A DNA stretch of 64,000 nucleotides from Shewanella violacea DSS12. GTDB taxonomy: Bacteria; Pseudomonadota; Gammaproteobacteria; Enterobacterales; Shewanellaceae. The stretch lies in the NCBI RefSeq assembly GCF_000091325.1, contig NC_014012.1, positions 1,240,001 to 1,304,000 of the forward strand, written 5' to 3'. The translations under genes were made by a program, and so were the position numbers. The notes below the pieces were generated by a model. It made no database searches, was not told the origin of the DNA, and saw only the letters and a list, made by a program, of their open reading frames with translations. Each line of letters opens with the position of its first letter. Positions within the stretch are counted from its first letter, which is position 1. Below, piece after piece: positions 7,928 through 18,898 of this stretch.

Positions 7928-10321
7928 ATGGGGCTGGAGAAGTTACTGTATCTGCAGGGCGTCGGTGCCGAGTTTATCAATTTTAGTGGCCAGAATATCC
8001 GTATCCCAGTTCAGGACAGAGAGGGGGTATTGCGGTGCATGCTGGATAAATTAGCCGATACTCGAGGTGGAATCGATGCCAAGTATCTGGATAGGCGTAT
8101 TCATGAACTCGATGCCGAGCCATGGACCGTGGGGCTTCATGGTTTTCAGCATAGCTATCTTGACGATCCTGAGATTAGTCTGTATCTGCCCTATGATTAT
8201 CAAGGTGAATTGACGCTGAGGATCTTGAGTGAATCGGACTGCTTATTCTGTCTTAGGCTGCTTCCGGCCGATATGCAGATAGTCGGTGATTACCACATAG
8301 GCAAGACTCAATATTTACACTATCGCTTATCTCTGCTGAAGTTAATACCAGCCGGTTCAGAAGATGCCAAGCTGGCTACTGATACTGATACTGATACTGC
8401 TACAGAGTGTGTCGAGTCGAAACTTGATTCTTCTGATGTGATTGAGGCAAAGAATCAGCGATTAGGTCTAGGCTATCACAGCGCCGAATTGATCGCGGGG
8501 AAATACAGGTATTCAGGTATCGTCATGATGGCCCCAAGACAAGCATTTAGGCTCTCAGACATAAACTCAGATACAGATTCAGACATAAATTCAGATACAG
8601 ATTTAGACATAAGTTCAGATACAGATTTAGACATAAATTCAGATATAGATTTAGACATAAGTTCAGATGTAGATTTAGACATAAATTCAGATACAGATAC
8701 AGGTTCAGACATAAATTCAGAGATAGCTTCAGATAAAACCAGTGTCTCGACGACTAATACTAATACTAATACTAATACTCGGCCTTGGGGACTCAGTATT
8801 CAGCTCTACTCCCTGCGCAGTGATAATCAGTGGGGTATTGGAGATTTTGGTAACTTGACTGAAATTATCGACTGGGTGGCCGAGCATGGGGGAGATTTTA
8901 TTCAGCTCAACCCACTACATGCCTTAGATATCGCTGAGCCAGAACAGGTGAGCCCCTATAGCCCCAGTGACAGGCGCAGAATTAATCCTCTCTATATTCA
9001 TATCCAAGCTGTTCCTGAGTATGCCCAAGCAAAGTTTAGGTTGCAGTCAGATGAATTTGAGGCTCTGAGGCGATCCATCAATATCGATAATTGGTTGGAT
9101 TTCCCCCAATTGACTCTGATTAAATATCGAGCTTTTATCATTTTGTATCAAGTGTTTAGTCTGTCAGATACCAAGAGTTCATCGGTCAGGAGGCAGGAAT
9201 TCGATGATTTTGTGCTCAGGGAGGGGGAAGCACTGACTCAATTTGTCCTGGCCGAGTCGGCTAAAGCTGGGGATGAATTACCCAAGAATCTCGACTTCTA
9301 TCGATTTTTACAGTTTGTTGCCGAAGAGCAAATCTGTGCCTGTCAGACTAATGCCAAACAAGCCGGGATGTCATTAGGCCTGATACGGGATCTCGCTGTG
9401 GGCGCTAGCCCAGGAGGAGTCGAAGTCAGGCAAAACCCATCGCAATTTTGCCTCGATGCCAGTATTGGCGCCCCAGCGGATCCATTTGCACCTCAAGGAC
9501 AAAATTGGGGCCTGGCTCCCTTAGACCCAATTTCAATGAAAAAAGATAATTTTCAACATGTTATTTCAATAGTGAGGGGCAATATGCGCCACTGTGGTGC
9601 ATTGAGAATCGATCACGTGATGTCTTTGCTGAGAATATGGTGGTGCCCCTTGGATGAGGATCTCGGTCAGGGAGCCTATGTGTATTATCCAGTAGACAGC
9701 CTCTTCGCCATCCTATGTCTTGAAAGCTGGCGAGCCCAGTGTTGCATCATAGGAGAAGATCTCGGTCTGGTTCCTCCCGAGATGGATCTGCGCCTGAGAT
9801 CTTCGGGCATCTATTCTAACCAGCTGTTCTATTTTTGTAAGCACAGCAAAGGTTTTATGAGTCCAGGTGAGCATAAACAAGACAGTTTAATGATGCTGGC
9901 AAATCACGATGTGCCTAACTTAGCCGCGTGGTGGTCCGCCAGTGATCTGCACCTGAGACGTCAGCTGGAGCTTATCGACAATGATGCAGCCTTGGGGGAT
10001 GCCTTAAACGGCCGTGAACTTGAGAAACAACAGTTGCTCAGCTTGCTTGTGAGTCTTGAATGTATCGACAAATCCGCAGTGGACAGTCTCGAGTATGAGG
10101 CGTTACTTGAGGCCTGGATAAGTGCATCAGCCCTGAGTCATTCGGCCCTATTTAGTGTGCAGCTTAGCGATCTTATTGGCGAAATACACAGTGTGAATAT
10201 TCCTGGAACCTGGCAAGAGTATCCCAATTGGCAGCGACGTTTGCCTATTAGCCTCTCGGCTATAAAAGAATCTAGCCAGGTGAATAACCTGTTAGAGCGG
10301 ATAAGGGCGGCGAGAAAATAA
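7928..10321 (+). CDS. malQ: 4-alpha-glucanotransferase (amylomaltase, GH77) with low-complexity insert
   Basis: MalQ disproportionates malto-oligosaccharides, moving glucan chains between acceptors and releasing glucose, and so recycles the short chains left by glycogen phosphorylase and debranching enzyme. Start ATG 7928 has AAGGA eight bases upstream. The catalytic half begins at WGLSIQLYSLRS (about residue 285). Expected GH77 residues are present: nucleophile Asp562 in LRIDHVMS, acid/base Glu610 in GEDLGLVPP, and Asp661 in NHDVPNLAAWW. At 797 residues it is longer than E. coli MalQ (694). Part of the excess is an acidic insert at residues 211-268, made of seven near-identical octapeptides (DINSDTDL type), followed by a short TN repeat; a smaller TD repeat lies near residue 153. 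First gene of the glg operon, 123 bases before glgB. Confidence 0.9.
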   Translation: MGLEKLLYLQGVGAEFINFSGQNIRIPVQDREGVLRCMLDKLADTRGGIDAKYLDRRIHELDAEPWTVGLHGFQHSYLDDPEISLYLPYDYQGELTLRILSESDCLFCLRLLPADMQIVGDYHIGKTQYLHYRLSLLKLIPAGSEDAKLATDTDTDTATECVESKLDSSDVIEAKNQRLGLGYHSAELIAGKYRYSGIVMMAPRQAFRLSDINSDTDSDINSDTDLDISSDTDLDINSDIDLDISSDVDLDINSDTDTGSDINSEIASDKTSVSTTNTNTNTNTRPWGLSIQLYSLRSDNQWGIGDFGNLTEIIDWVAEHGGDFIQLNPLHALDIAEPEQVSPYSPSDRRRINPLYIHIQAVPEYAQAKFRLQSDEFEALRRSINIDNWLDFPQLTLIKYRAFIILYQVFSLSDTKSSSVRRQEFDDFVLREGEALTQFVLAESAKAGDELPKNLDFYRFLQFVAEEQICACQTNAKQAGMSLGLIRDLAVGASPGGVEVRQNPSQFCLDASIGAPADPFAPQGQNWGLAPLDPISMKKDNFQHVISIVRGNMRHCGALRIDHVMSLLRIWWCPLDEDLGQGAYVYYPVDSLFAILCLESWRAQCCIIGEDLGLVPPEMDLRLRSSGIYSNQLFYFCKHSKGFMSPGEHKQDSLMMLANHDVPNLAAWWSASDLHLRRQLELIDNDAALGDALNGRELEKQQLLSLLVSLECIDKSAVDSLEYEALLEAWISASALSHSALFSVQLSDLIGEIHSVNIPGTWQEYPNWQRRLPISLSAIKESSQVNNLLERIRAARK
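8558..8731 (+). repeat. 24-bp tandem repeat inside malQ
   Basis: Seven units of GACATAAATTCAGATACAGA plus four bases run in register; the sixth is lengthened by 6 bases. Every length change is a multiple of 3, so the reading frame is kept. The units encode acidic octapeptides in the linker before the catalytic domain. Shorter repeats flank it (GATACT near 8380, ACTAAT at 8752-8779). Confidence 0.9.
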
Positions 10322-10444
10322 GCAGGCTAGGAAGCTTAAGCTTCTATGTCTGCACGGGCTAAGGCTGAGCCGGAATGTATTTGCAGTAATTTTACGGCGT
10401 CACAGCAGATTAGTCTGACAAATTTTAACTTTAATGGAAGATAA

Positions 10445-12778
10445 ATGATGACTCAAAATGCCCCCCACTTTCATCACGGCGACGATATGGCGCTGCTTAA
10501 TGGTGAATATTTCGATGTGTTTTCTCTGTTAGGCATGCATATACAGGAAAGCCCAAAGGATACGCCGACAAAAAGCACCAAAGGCAAGCAAGCCGAAACT
10601 AAAGTGACTCAGGTGAAGAAGCAGTTGCTGGTTCGCTGTTTATTACCAGGCGCCCTGAATGTAGATGTACTCAGCCTGAGTGATGGACGCAAGCTTGCAA
10701 GCCTGGAACGGGTCAATGAAACCGGTCTGTTTGCTGGGGTGATTGGCCGAAGGGTGAAACCTTTCCTGTATAAGTTGCGGGTCGAATACCCCTTGAGCGT
10801 CGAAGAGATCATCGACCCTTATCAGTTTCCAAGCTTGTTAAATCAAGACGATGCTTACTTATTTGCTGAGGGACGCTTAGAGCAGGCCTATCATCTGTTG
10901 GGGGCTAATTGGCAGCAGAACCAAGGAGTCGAGGGGGTGAATTTTTGTGTATGGGCCCCCAATGCCAGACGCGTGTCTGTTGTAGGAGACTTTAACCATT
11001 GGGATGGGACTCGGCATGTGATGCGCCAACACTTAGCCAATGGCATATGGGAGATATTTATTCCCGATGTTAATGAGCAAGCACATTATAAATTTGAGCT
11101 GATATCTGAGCATGGGGAGTGTATAGAAAAATCGGATCCCTACGCTAAAGCCATGCAAGCCGCGCCGGGTAATGCTTCCTTGGTTCCCCTTAAGAACAAT
11201 TATAATTGGAAAGATAAACAGTGGCTTGAGTATCGTAAAACGCAGCAATGGCATCATCAGCCAATCTCTACCTATGAAGTTCATCTCGCTTCATGGCGAC
11301 GTAAGGGGGATGAGGGCGAGCAGTTTTTGAATTATCAAGACCTCATCGAGCAGCTTATTCCTTATGTGAAAGAGATGGGGTTTACCCATCTACAGCTGAT
11401 GCCCATCAGTGAATATCCCTTCGATGGCTCTTGGGGTTATCAGCCAGTTGGCCTGTACGCGCCTAGCCATAGATTTGGTGATGCCACAGGGTTAAAAGCA
11501 TTTATCGATGCCTGTCATAAGGCGGGATTGGCCGTGGTACTGGACTGGGTTGCAGCGCACTTTCCCAAAGACCCCCATGGCCTAATTCAGTTCGATGGCA
11601 CTAGCCTGTATGAGCATCAAGATCCCAGACGAGGCGAGCATCCTGACTGGGATACCTTGATCTATAACTATGGTCGCGGCGAAGTGCAAAGCTATCTGCT
11701 GAGTAATGCTTGCTATTGGCTCGATGAGTTCCATTTCGATGGCCTGCGTATCGATGCCGTTTCCTCCATGTTATACCTAGATTACAGCCGTGAGCCGGGG
11801 CAGTGGCTCCCCAATGTAGAGGGGGGGCGAGAAAATCTGGAGGCTATTAGCTTCCTCCAGAGTCTTAATCAACGTTTATATCAGGCATTTCCGGGAATCG
11901 TCATGATTGCCGAAGAGTCTACCGCCTGGCCAGGGGTGACCAAGCGAGTCGATGAATCTGGCTTAGGTTTTGGCTTCAAGTGGAACATGGGCTGGATGAA
12001 CGATAGCTTGCGCTATCTGGGCCGAGATCCAATTCACCGGAGTCATCATCACAACGAGCTGACCTTTAGCTTGATGTACTGTTTCAGCGAGCAATTTATC
12101 CTGTCTTTGAGTCACGATGAGGTGGTTCACGGTAAAGGGTCATTGCTACATAAGGTGCCCGGCGATGATTGGCAGAAGTTTGCCTGTCTGCGGGCATATT
12201 TCGGCTTTATGTGGGGACATCCAGGTAAGAAACTCCTGTTTATGGGCAATGAATTTGGCCAAAGAGACGAGTGGAGTCATGAGCGCAGTTTAGATTGGCA
12301 TCTGCTGCAGTATGCCCCCCATCAAGGGCTGCAGGCTTGGGTGAAAGATCTTAATCACCTGTATCTAAGTCAGCCCTCATTGTATTGCCAAGATACCCGG
12401 GCAGATAAGTTTCAATGGCTCGATTGCGATAATCACCAGGCGAGTGTGTTTAGCTTTATCCGCTATGGTGAGGCCGAAGGCGAACACTTGATATTTATCG
12501 TCAATATGACACCTGAAGTTCATCATGGTTTTCGCATAGGCTTGCCACAAGGCTGCGAGTATCGAGAGCTACTCAACAGCGATAGTGAGCATTATGGTGG
12601 CAGTGGGCAGGGTAATGCCGGGGTGATATTCGCCGAGGATACTCCATATCAAAATATGACTAATAGTGGCCAGATCACAGTACCGCCTCTGGGGTGTTTA
12701 GTCTTATCGCCGTCTCACTTAGCCAGTAACTCAGCCATAGGCTTAGAGCTGTTCGGTGAGTCAGATGAAGCTAACTAA
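10445..12778 (+). CDS. glgB: 1,4-alpha-glucan branching enzyme (GH13_9)
   Basis: GlgB cuts linear alpha-1,4 glucan and re-attaches the piece through an alpha-1,6 bond, creating glycogen branch points. The order is an N-terminal N1 region, a CBM48 module ([22 protein letters not shown] near residue 167), a (beta/alpha)8 catalytic barrel and a C-terminal beta domain. The nucleophile is Asp437 in [10 protein letters not shown] and the acid/base Glu490 in MIAEEST; both lie 32 residues later than in E. coli. Much of that offset is a Lys/Thr-rich insert near residues 37-60. [15 protein letters not shown], conserved in branching enzymes, is intact. ATG 10445 and ATG 10448 are both possible; GGAAG at 10436-10440 fits the second slightly better. 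The gene overlaps glgX by 14 bases. Confidence 0.95.
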   Translation: MMTQNAPHFHHGDDMALLNGEYFDVFSLLGMHIQESPKDTPTKSTKGKQAETKVTQVKKQLLVRCLLPGALNVDVLSLSDGRKLASLERVNETGLFAGVIGRRVKPFLYKLRVEYPLSVEEIIDPYQFPSLLNQDDAYLFAEGRLEQAYHLLGANWQQNQGVEGVNFCVWAPNARRVSVVGDFNHWDGTRHVMRQHLANGIWEIFIPDVNEQAHYKFELISEHGECIEKSDPYAKAMQAAPGNASLVPLKNNYNWKDKQWLEYRKTQQWHHQPISTYEVHLASWRRKGDEGEQFLNYQDLIEQLIPYVKEMGFTHLQLMPISEYPFDGSWGYQPVGLYAPSHRFGDATGLKAFIDACHKAGLAVVLDWVAAHFPKDPHGLIQFDGTSLYEHQDPRRGEHPDWDTLIYNYGRGEVQSYLLSNACYWLDEFHFDGLRIDAVSSMLYLDYSREPGQWLPNVEGGRENLEAISFLQSLNQRLYQAFPGIVMIAEESTAWPGVTKRVDESGLGFGFKWNMGWMNDSLRYLGRDPIHRSHHHNELTFSLMYCFSEQFILSLSHDEVVHGKGSLLHKVPGDDWQKFACLRAYFGFMWGHPGKKLLFMGNEFGQRDEWSHERSLDWHLLQYAPHQGLQAWVKDLNHLYLSQPSLYCQDTRADKFQWLDCDNHQASVFSFIRYGEAEGEHLIFIVNMTPEVHHGFRIGLPQGCEYRELLNSDSEHYGGSGQGNAGVIFAEDTPYQNMTNSGQITVPPLGCLVLSPSHLASNSAIGLELFGESDEAN

Positions 12779-14903
12779 CGGTAAGCCTTATCCATTAGGG
12801 GCGAGTATCGATGATCTTGGGGTCAACTTTGCCCTATTCTCGGCCCATGCCACTCAGGTCACTCTGTGTATCTTCGATGAGCATGGGAATGACGAGATAG
12901 GACGTTTTATCTTGCCTAAAAAGTCGCAACATATCTGGCATGGATATCTTGAAGGGGCGAGAGAAGGTCTGTTATATGGTTATCGCGTCGACGGTTTATT
13001 TCAGCCGCTATCTGGGCATAGGTTCAATGCCAATAAACTCCTGCTCGACCCCTATGCTAAGCAATTGGTGGGTGAGTGCCGTGATAACCCATGCCATTAC
13101 AGTTATATACTCGAAGATAGCGAGCAAGATCTCTCCTTTGACACGACTGACAATGCAGCCAGTATGCCAAAGTGTCGTGTGGTCGACCATCGTCAGCTTG
13201 GACCTGTGCTCCCGGTGAAAAAAAGTGATAGCCAAGATGAGATGCCTCTGTCTCTGAGGCGCAGCATCATCTATGAACTGCACGTCAAAGGCTTTACTCA
13301 ACTGCACCCAGATATTGTCAAACACCATAGAGGCACCTTCGCCGGGCTTGGTAGCCCTGAGTCGATAACTTATCTCACCGATCTGGGCATCACCAGTGTC
13401 GAGCTTATGCCGGTGCAGAGTTTCTTCCATGAGCCTTTCCTGCAACAGAAGCTACTGAGTAACTATTGGGGCTATAACAGCATAGGTTTTTTTGCCCCTC
13501 ATCAGAGCTATTTGAGTGGTGATGATGTGCTTGAATTTCGTCATATGGTGACTGAATTTCATAAGGCAGGCATCGAAGTGATCTTAGATGTGGTTTATAA
13601 CCACACCGCCGAGGGCAATCGTCTCGGGCCGACCTACAGTTTCAGGGGCATAGACAATCTAAGTTATTACCGTTTGAGTCCCAGTGAACCTAGGTATTAC
13701 ATCAATGATACCGGCTGCGGTAACACCCTCAATATTGCCCATCCTAATGTACTCCAATTGGTGATGGATTCGCTGCGTTATTGGGTCGAAGTGATGGGGG
13801 TCGATGGTTTTCGTTTCGATTTAGCCACTTGTATGGGCCGTGAAATTCATGGCTTCGATACAGGTTCAGGTTTCTTCGATGCCTTAGCTCAAGATCCTGT
13901 GCTGAATCAGGTACGTTTGATTGCCGAGCCTTGGGACATAGGCCCAGGTGGCTATCAGTTGGGGCAATTCCCCATGGGCTGGAGCGAATGGAACGACAGG
14001 TATCGCGATACCATTCGCCGCTTCTGGCGTGGGGATGCTGGGATCTTACCTGAGTTTGCCAGACGTTTTCATGGCTCCAGTGATCTATTTGAACATTCAG
14101 GCAGGCCGCCAGCCGCCAGTATTAACTTCGTCACCAGCCACGACGGCTTCTCCTTGATGGATCTTGTTAGTTACAGCCTGAGACACAACCAGGCCAATGG
14201 CGAAGACAATCGCGACGGTCACCAGGAAAACTTCAGTCATAATTATGGTGTCGAAGGTGTCACGGATGATGCCGATATTAATAGGCTAAGAGCAAGGCAG
14301 TGCCGCAACATACTCACGACTCTGTTTCTGTCCCAAGGCGTGCCCATGTTGCTGGCCGGAGACGAAGTCGGTCACTCACTGTTGGGCAATAATAATGCTT
14401 ATTGTCAGGACAATCCCCTGAGTTGGCGTGAGTGGCAACAAGATATCGGCAGCAATACACAGCTGCAGTTTACCCAGAAGTTAATTCACCTCAGAAAACG
14501 TTTCCCTCTGCTTTGTCATCATAAATACATACATGAGGGCGCCAATGTGGATGCTCCCGGGCTAGATTGGTTTTGTCGCCAAGGTGGAGTGATGACCAAG
14601 TCTCAGTGGAGCGAGGCCCAGACTCGAAGTCTGAGCCTGGTGATAACGGGTGAACTTGAGGCGAAAAAGGGCTGTCGCCAGGCACTCCTCTTGATGCTTA
14701 ACACAGATGAGAAGAGTCTGGATTTTTGTTTGCCTGAGCTTGATAACCTGTCTCCCTGGCGCTGCCTATTACACACTCAAGATAGTGAATTAAATTCTGA
14801 GTCTGTGTCACTTTCTAAGGATTTAAACCCGATATATCGCCTGCAAGACAGAAGTTTGATGTTGTTTTATGCCGAATTTAAGGAGCCTGTTTATGAGTGT
14901 TAG
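12765..14903 (+). CDS. glgX: Glycogen debranching enzyme GlgX (GH13_11)
   Basis: GlgX hydrolyses the alpha-1,6 stubs left when phosphorylase has shortened outer chains. The CBM48-like start ([20 protein letters not shown]) is followed by the barrel with [13 protein letters not shown], nucleophile Asp352 in [11 protein letters not shown], acid/base Glu388 in [13 protein letters not shown], and [21 protein letters not shown]-type residues ([13 protein letters not shown]) typical of isoamylase/GlgX are present. The 712-residue length is close to E. coli GlgX (657) plus a longer C-terminal domain. ATG 12765 was preferred to GTG 12756 because GGTGAG (12755-12760) lies four bases before it. It overlaps the glgB end and the glgP start, so translation is probably coupled. 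Confidence 0.93.
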   Translation: MKLTNGKPYPLGASIDDLGVNFALFSAHATQVTLCIFDEHGNDEIGRFILPKKSQHIWHGYLEGAREGLLYGYRVDGLFQPLSGHRFNANKLLLDPYAKQLVGECRDNPCHYSYILEDSEQDLSFDTTDNAASMPKCRVVDHRQLGPVLPVKKSDSQDEMPLSLRRSIIYELHVKGFTQLHPDIVKHHRGTFAGLGSPESITYLTDLGITSVELMPVQSFFHEPFLQQKLLSNYWGYNSIGFFAPHQSYLSGDDVLEFRHMVTEFHKAGIEVILDVVYNHTAEGNRLGPTYSFRGIDNLSYYRLSPSEPRYYINDTGCGNTLNIAHPNVLQLVMDSLRYWVEVMGVDGFRFDLATCMGREIHGFDTGSGFFDALAQDPVLNQVRLIAEPWDIGPGGYQLGQFPMGWSEWNDRYRDTIRRFWRGDAGILPEFARRFHGSSDLFEHSGRPPAASINFVTSHDGFSLMDLVSYSLRHNQANGEDNRDGHQENFSHNYGVEGVTDDADINRLRARQCRNILTTLFLSQGVPMLLAGDEVGHSLLGNNNAYCQDNPLSWREWQQDIGSNTQLQFTQKLIHLRKRFPLLCHHKYIHEGANVDAPGLDWFCRQGGVMTKSQWSEAQTRSLSLVITGELEAKKGCRQALLLMLNTDEKSLDFCLPELDNLSPWRCLLHTQDSELNSESVSLSKDLNPIYRLQDRSLMLFYAEFKEPVYEC

Positions 14904-17394
14904 TACCCCTAAGCGCCAAGGAGTATCCAAAGCTAAGCCATCGGATAAGCCACTTAAGGATGACGTTAAATTCCAGCAGAATTGCGAACCTAGTGATTCA
15001 TTGTCGGCTTCCTTGAGTCGTTATATGAATAATGGTCTGGGCCAGGAAGAGTATGCTCAGCACGATCTATTTCATGCCCTAGCAAGTAGCGTGAAAGAGC
15101 TGATGCTGGATAAATGGCGTCAGACCCGAGCTAAAGACTGCCAATATCAGACTAAGCAGGTCGCCTATCTGTCCCTAGAGTTCTTGATGGGACGCGCACT
15201 GGGCAATGCCTTGCTGAATCTGCAATTGACCGACGAGAGTCGCGAAGCCTTGAGTCAATATGCGGTGGATTTAGAGTCGCTGGAAAGTTTAGAGCAGGAT
15301 GCTGGCCTCGGAAATGGAGGCCTAGGGCGACTCGCAGCCTGTTTTCTCGATAGCTGTGCCAGCTTAGATATCGCGGTGACAGGCTATGGGATCCGTTATG
15401 AGTACGGCATGTTTGCCCAGAGAATTGTCGATGGCTATCAGGTAGAGGGGCCAGACCGCTGGCTTAAAGATGGTAATCCTTGGGAGGTCAGGGTGCCCAA
15501 TCATAATGTCACAGTGCCCTTCTTTGGCCATACAGAAAGCTATATCGATAAACAGGGCAGACGGCACGTCACTTGGGTGGATACACAAGATGTAAAGGCG
15601 GTTGCCTATGATATGCCGATACCTGGTTACCGCAATGGCCGTATTAATACCCTGAGATTGTGGAAGTCTGAAGCCACAGATGATTTTGATTTAACTGAGT
15701 TTAATCAGGGAGACTATACCGAAGCCGTTGCCAGAAAAAACCTGGCAGAACAGATCACTATGGTGCTCTATCCCAACGATGCCAGTGAGAACGGCAAGGA
15801 GCTTAGGCTAAGGCAGCAATACTTCTTGTCTTCGGCGAGTCTGCAAGACCTGCTTAATAACTGGGTAAAGCAAAATGGCACCGATTTTAGCGATTTCGCT
15901 AAAGCCAATGTTATGCAGCTTAATGACACTCATCCTAGTGTGGCTGTACCTGAGTTGATGCGTTTGCTGGTGGACCATTACGCGCTGGAATGGGATCAAG
16001 CCTGGAAAATAACCACTAACATCATGGCCTATACCAATCATACTTTGTTACCCGAGGCGTTAGAGCGTTGGCCTGTGCGCATGTTTGAGCAGATGCTCCC
16101 CAGAGTGCTAGAGATCATCTATGAGATCAATGGGCGATATCTGGAAGATGTGGCCCACCACTGGCCAGGTGATGGTGACATGTTGGCCAAGATGTCGATC
16201 ATCGAAGAGGGCAGTGAACCCCATGTACGTATGGCCTATCTGGCCATTGTTGCTAGCTTTTCGGTCAATGGCGTCGCAGGTTTGCATACTCAATTACTGA
16301 CATCGGGTTTATTTAAAGACTTCTATGAGCTTTGGCCAGAAAAATTTAATAACAAGACCAATGGCGTAACCCCTAGACGTTGGTTGGCACACTGTAACCC
16401 TAGACTGGCGGCTCTACTGACAAAACGCTTGGGAGACCAGTGGGTTGGGGACCTGCAGCACTTACATTCCCTGAGTGCTTTCACCGAAGATAAGGCGCTG
16501 ATTAATGAGTGGCGTGAGGTTAAGCTGGCTAATAAGCGTGAACTCAGCTTGATGATAGCCAAAGAATGCGGCGTCGAATTTAACCCTGAAATGATGTTCG
16601 ATGTGCAGGTTAAGCGCATTCATGAATATAAGCGTCAGCTGCTCAACATACTCCATGTCATCCACCTATACCATGAGATCCTCCAAGGTAATACAGATGG
16701 GTTAGTTCCCAGGTGCGTCTTGATTGGTGGTAAAGCTGCGCCGGGTTACTCCATGGCTAAACTGTTAATCAAGCTTGCCAGCAATGTCGCCCATATGGTC
16801 AATTCTGATCCTCAAATCACGCCTTATCTCAGGTTTGCCTTCTTACCAAATTACAATGTCACAGCAATGGAAAAAATCTGTCCGGCAACCGATTTGTCTC
16901 AACAAATCTCCACAGCAGGTAAAGAAGCGTCGGGTACGGGCAATATGAAATTTATGATGAATGGTGCACTGACTATCGGCACCTTAGACGGTGCCAATAT
17001 TGAGATGCTCGAAGAGGTGGGTGAGGAGAACTTCTTCCTGTTTGGTTTAAATGCCAACCAAGTCCATTCACTGCAAGAAGATTACCAAGCAAGCCAATTT
17101 ATTAACGATTCTCCAGCGCTAAAACAAGTGATGAAACTGCTGGAAAGTGGCCACTTTAATCTACTGGAACCCGGTATTTTCGACCCCATCATAGAAAGTA
17201 TCAAGTCGCCATCAGATCCTTGGATGACGGCGGCGGATTTTGAATCCTATCGACAAGCTCAACTGCGAGCCGCTAGCGCCTATCAAGACCCCGAGAATTG
17301 GACAAAAATGAGTATTCGCAATACAGCATGCAGTGGCCGTTTCTCGAGTGATGTAACCATAGCAGCATACCGGGATGAAATATGGAAAGCTTAA
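14893..17394 (+). CDS. glgP: Glycogen/starch phosphorylase (GT35)
   Basis: This PLP-dependent enzyme releases glucose-1-phosphate from glycogen ends using inorganic phosphate. The family start VAYLSLEFLMGRALGNALLN is near residue 90, with the nucleotide/glucan site GLGNGGLGRLAACFLDS near 137. The PLP lysine is Lys686 in EASGTGNMKFMMNGALTIG. The length of 833 is near E. coli GlgP (815). ATG 14893 was chosen because AAGGAG (14880-14885) lies seven bases upstream; it overlaps the glgX stop by 11 bases. With glgX and malQ it forms the degradation arm of the operon. Confidence 0.95.
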   Translation: MSVSTPKRQGVSKAKPSDKPLKDDVKFQQNCEPSDSLSASLSRYMNNGLGQEEYAQHDLFHALASSVKELMLDKWRQTRAKDCQYQTKQVAYLSLEFLMGRALGNALLNLQLTDESREALSQYAVDLESLESLEQDAGLGNGGLGRLAACFLDSCASLDIAVTGYGIRYEYGMFAQRIVDGYQVEGPDRWLKDGNPWEVRVPNHNVTVPFFGHTESYIDKQGRRHVTWVDTQDVKAVAYDMPIPGYRNGRINTLRLWKSEATDDFDLTEFNQGDYTEAVARKNLAEQITMVLYPNDASENGKELRLRQQYFLSSASLQDLLNNWVKQNGTDFSDFAKANVMQLNDTHPSVAVPELMRLLVDHYALEWDQAWKITTNIMAYTNHTLLPEALERWPVRMFEQMLPRVLEIIYEINGRYLEDVAHHWPGDGDMLAKMSIIEEGSEPHVRMAYLAIVASFSVNGVAGLHTQLLTSGLFKDFYELWPEKFNNKTNGVTPRRWLAHCNPRLAALLTKRLGDQWVGDLQHLHSLSAFTEDKALINEWREVKLANKRELSLMIAKECGVEFNPEMMFDVQVKRIHEYKRQLLNILHVIHLYHEILQGNTDGLVPRCVLIGGKAAPGYSMAKLLIKLASNVAHMVNSDPQITPYLRFAFLPNYNVTAMEKICPATDLSQQISTAGKEASGTGNMKFMMNGALTIGTLDGANIEMLEEVGEENFFLFGLNANQVHSLQEDYQASQFINDSPALKQVMKLLESGHFNLLEPGIFDPIIESIKSPSDPWMTAADFESYRQAQLRAASAYQDPENWTKMSIRNTACSGRFSSDVTIAAYRDEIWKA

Positions 17395-17578
17395 TGATGA
17401 ACAACAAGCCCCCCCGTTTTCCAGTTAAGTACCAAGTATATCTTCAAGTTAGCCTAATGAAATATGGAGGACTTAATCATGATGTACCCTGAAGTCGGAA
17501 ACATTAACTTAATACAGCCAACGTTGATCTTTGATAGCCAATTAACTTTAAGCAATGAATCTCAAGGAGCGAGTACAG

Positions 17579-18847
17579 ATGCCTAATTCGAGTCCACGTT
17601 ATATCAGTAATATAACCCGTGATACCTATGCAATTATCTTAGCCGGGGGCCGAGGTTCCCGTCTACATGAGCTAACAGCGTGGCGCGCGAAACCTTCGCT
17701 CTATTTCGGAGGTAAGTTTAGGATTATCGATTTTCCCCTATCAAACTGTATCAACTCAGGGATCCGCCGTGTGGGCGTGGTGACTCAATATAAATCTCAT
17801 TCGCTGATTCGTCATATCATGCGAGGCTGGGGACACTTTAAGAAGGAGCTTGGCGAGTCGGTGGAGATCTTACCTGCATCTCAGCGCTTCTCGGAGAGCT
17901 GGTATCAAGGCACGGCCGATGCAGTGTTTCAAAATATGGATATTATTCGTCAAGAGATGCCTAAATACGTGATGATTTTATCTGGGGATCATGTCTATCG
18001 TATGGATTATGCCGGAATACTCGCCGCCCATGCCGAGTCTGGGGCGGACATGACAGTTTCCTGTTTCGAGGTGCCGGTAGCCGAGGCCGCTGGTGCCTTT
18101 GGTGTGGTTCAGGTCGATGAGAACCAGCGCATTTTAGGCTTCGAAGAGAAGCCTGAAGTGCCTAAACATCTGCCCGATAATCCGGAAACTTGTTTAGCCT
18201 CCATGGGCAATTATGTTTTTAACACTGAGTTTCTGTTTGAGCAGCTAAAAAAAGATGCCAAGAATGAAAGCTCTGAGCGAGATTTTGGTAAAGATATTAT
18301 CCCTGCGATTATTCAAGAGCATAATGTTTTTGCCTATCCATTTTGCAGTGATTTTAATGACCAAAAAGCTTATTGGCGTGATGTAGGGTCTCTGGATTCA
18401 TTTTGGCAGGCCAATATGGAACTGTTGACGCCGACACCGCCGTTAAATCTATACGATGCCAAGTGGCCTATCTGGACCTATCAGGAGCAACTTCCGCCGG
18501 CAAAGTTTGTCTTCGATGATGATGATAGGCGAGGCATGACCTTAGATTCTATCGTGTCTGGTGGCTGCATCATCTCAGGGGCGACGGTGCGCCGCAGTGT
18601 ATTGTTTAATGAGGTGCGAGTCTGCTCTTATTCACTGGTCGAAGGCGCGGTGATTCTGCCCGATGTGGTGGTGCAGCGACATTGTAAGATTAAGAATGCC
18701 ATCCTAGATCGTGGTTGCATCATTCCCGAGGGGACTGTAATTGGCTATGACCATGATCACGATAGAAAAAGAGGCTTTAGGGTCTCGGAAAAGGGTGTGG
18801 TGTTAGTGACAAGAGACATGTTGGGCCTGCCCGTAGGTTATGAGTGA
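17579..18847 (+). CDS. glgC: Glucose-1-phosphate adenylyltransferase (ADP-glucose pyrophosphorylase)
   Basis: GlgC makes ADP-glucose from ATP and glucose-1-phosphate, the committed step of glycogen synthesis. The nucleotide-binding loop [12 protein letters not shown], the [22 protein letters not shown] signature and GDHVYRMDY are in the N-terminal Rossmann domain; a left-handed beta-helix domain follows ([17 protein letters not shown] onward). The length of 422 is normal (E. coli 431). The position of E. coli Lys39, the fructose-1,6-bisphosphate activator contact, is Trp here (LTAWRAKPS), so activation may differ. ATG 17579 has AAGGAG nine bases upstream; ATG 17555 has no ribosome-binding site. 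A gap of 184 bases after glgP could hold an internal promoter, though none stood out. Confidence 0.95.
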   Translation: MPNSSPRYISNITRDTYAIILAGGRGSRLHELTAWRAKPSLYFGGKFRIIDFPLSNCINSGIRRVGVVTQYKSHSLIRHIMRGWGHFKKELGESVEILPASQRFSESWYQGTADAVFQNMDIIRQEMPKYVMILSGDHVYRMDYAGILAAHAESGADMTVSCFEVPVAEAAGAFGVVQVDENQRILGFEEKPEVPKHLPDNPETCLASMGNYVFNTEFLFEQLKKDAKNESSERDFGKDIIPAIIQEHNVFAYPFCSDFNDQKAYWRDVGSLDSFWQANMELLTPTPPLNLYDAKWPIWTYQEQLPPAKFVFDDDDRRGMTLDSIVSGGCIISGATVRRSVLFNEVRVCSYSLVEGAVILPDVVVQRHCKIKNAILDRGCIIPEGTVIGYDHDHDRKRGFRVSEKGVVLVTRDMLGLPVGYE

Positions 18848-18898
18848 ATCTCCCTACTTGATTCTGCACTTTACTTTGAACGGAATGAGGAAAGAACA

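Noticed and set aside
8476..8712. Minus-strand ORF of Ser/Met/Lys repeats
   Set aside because: It is the antisense reading of the 24-bp repeat inside malQ.
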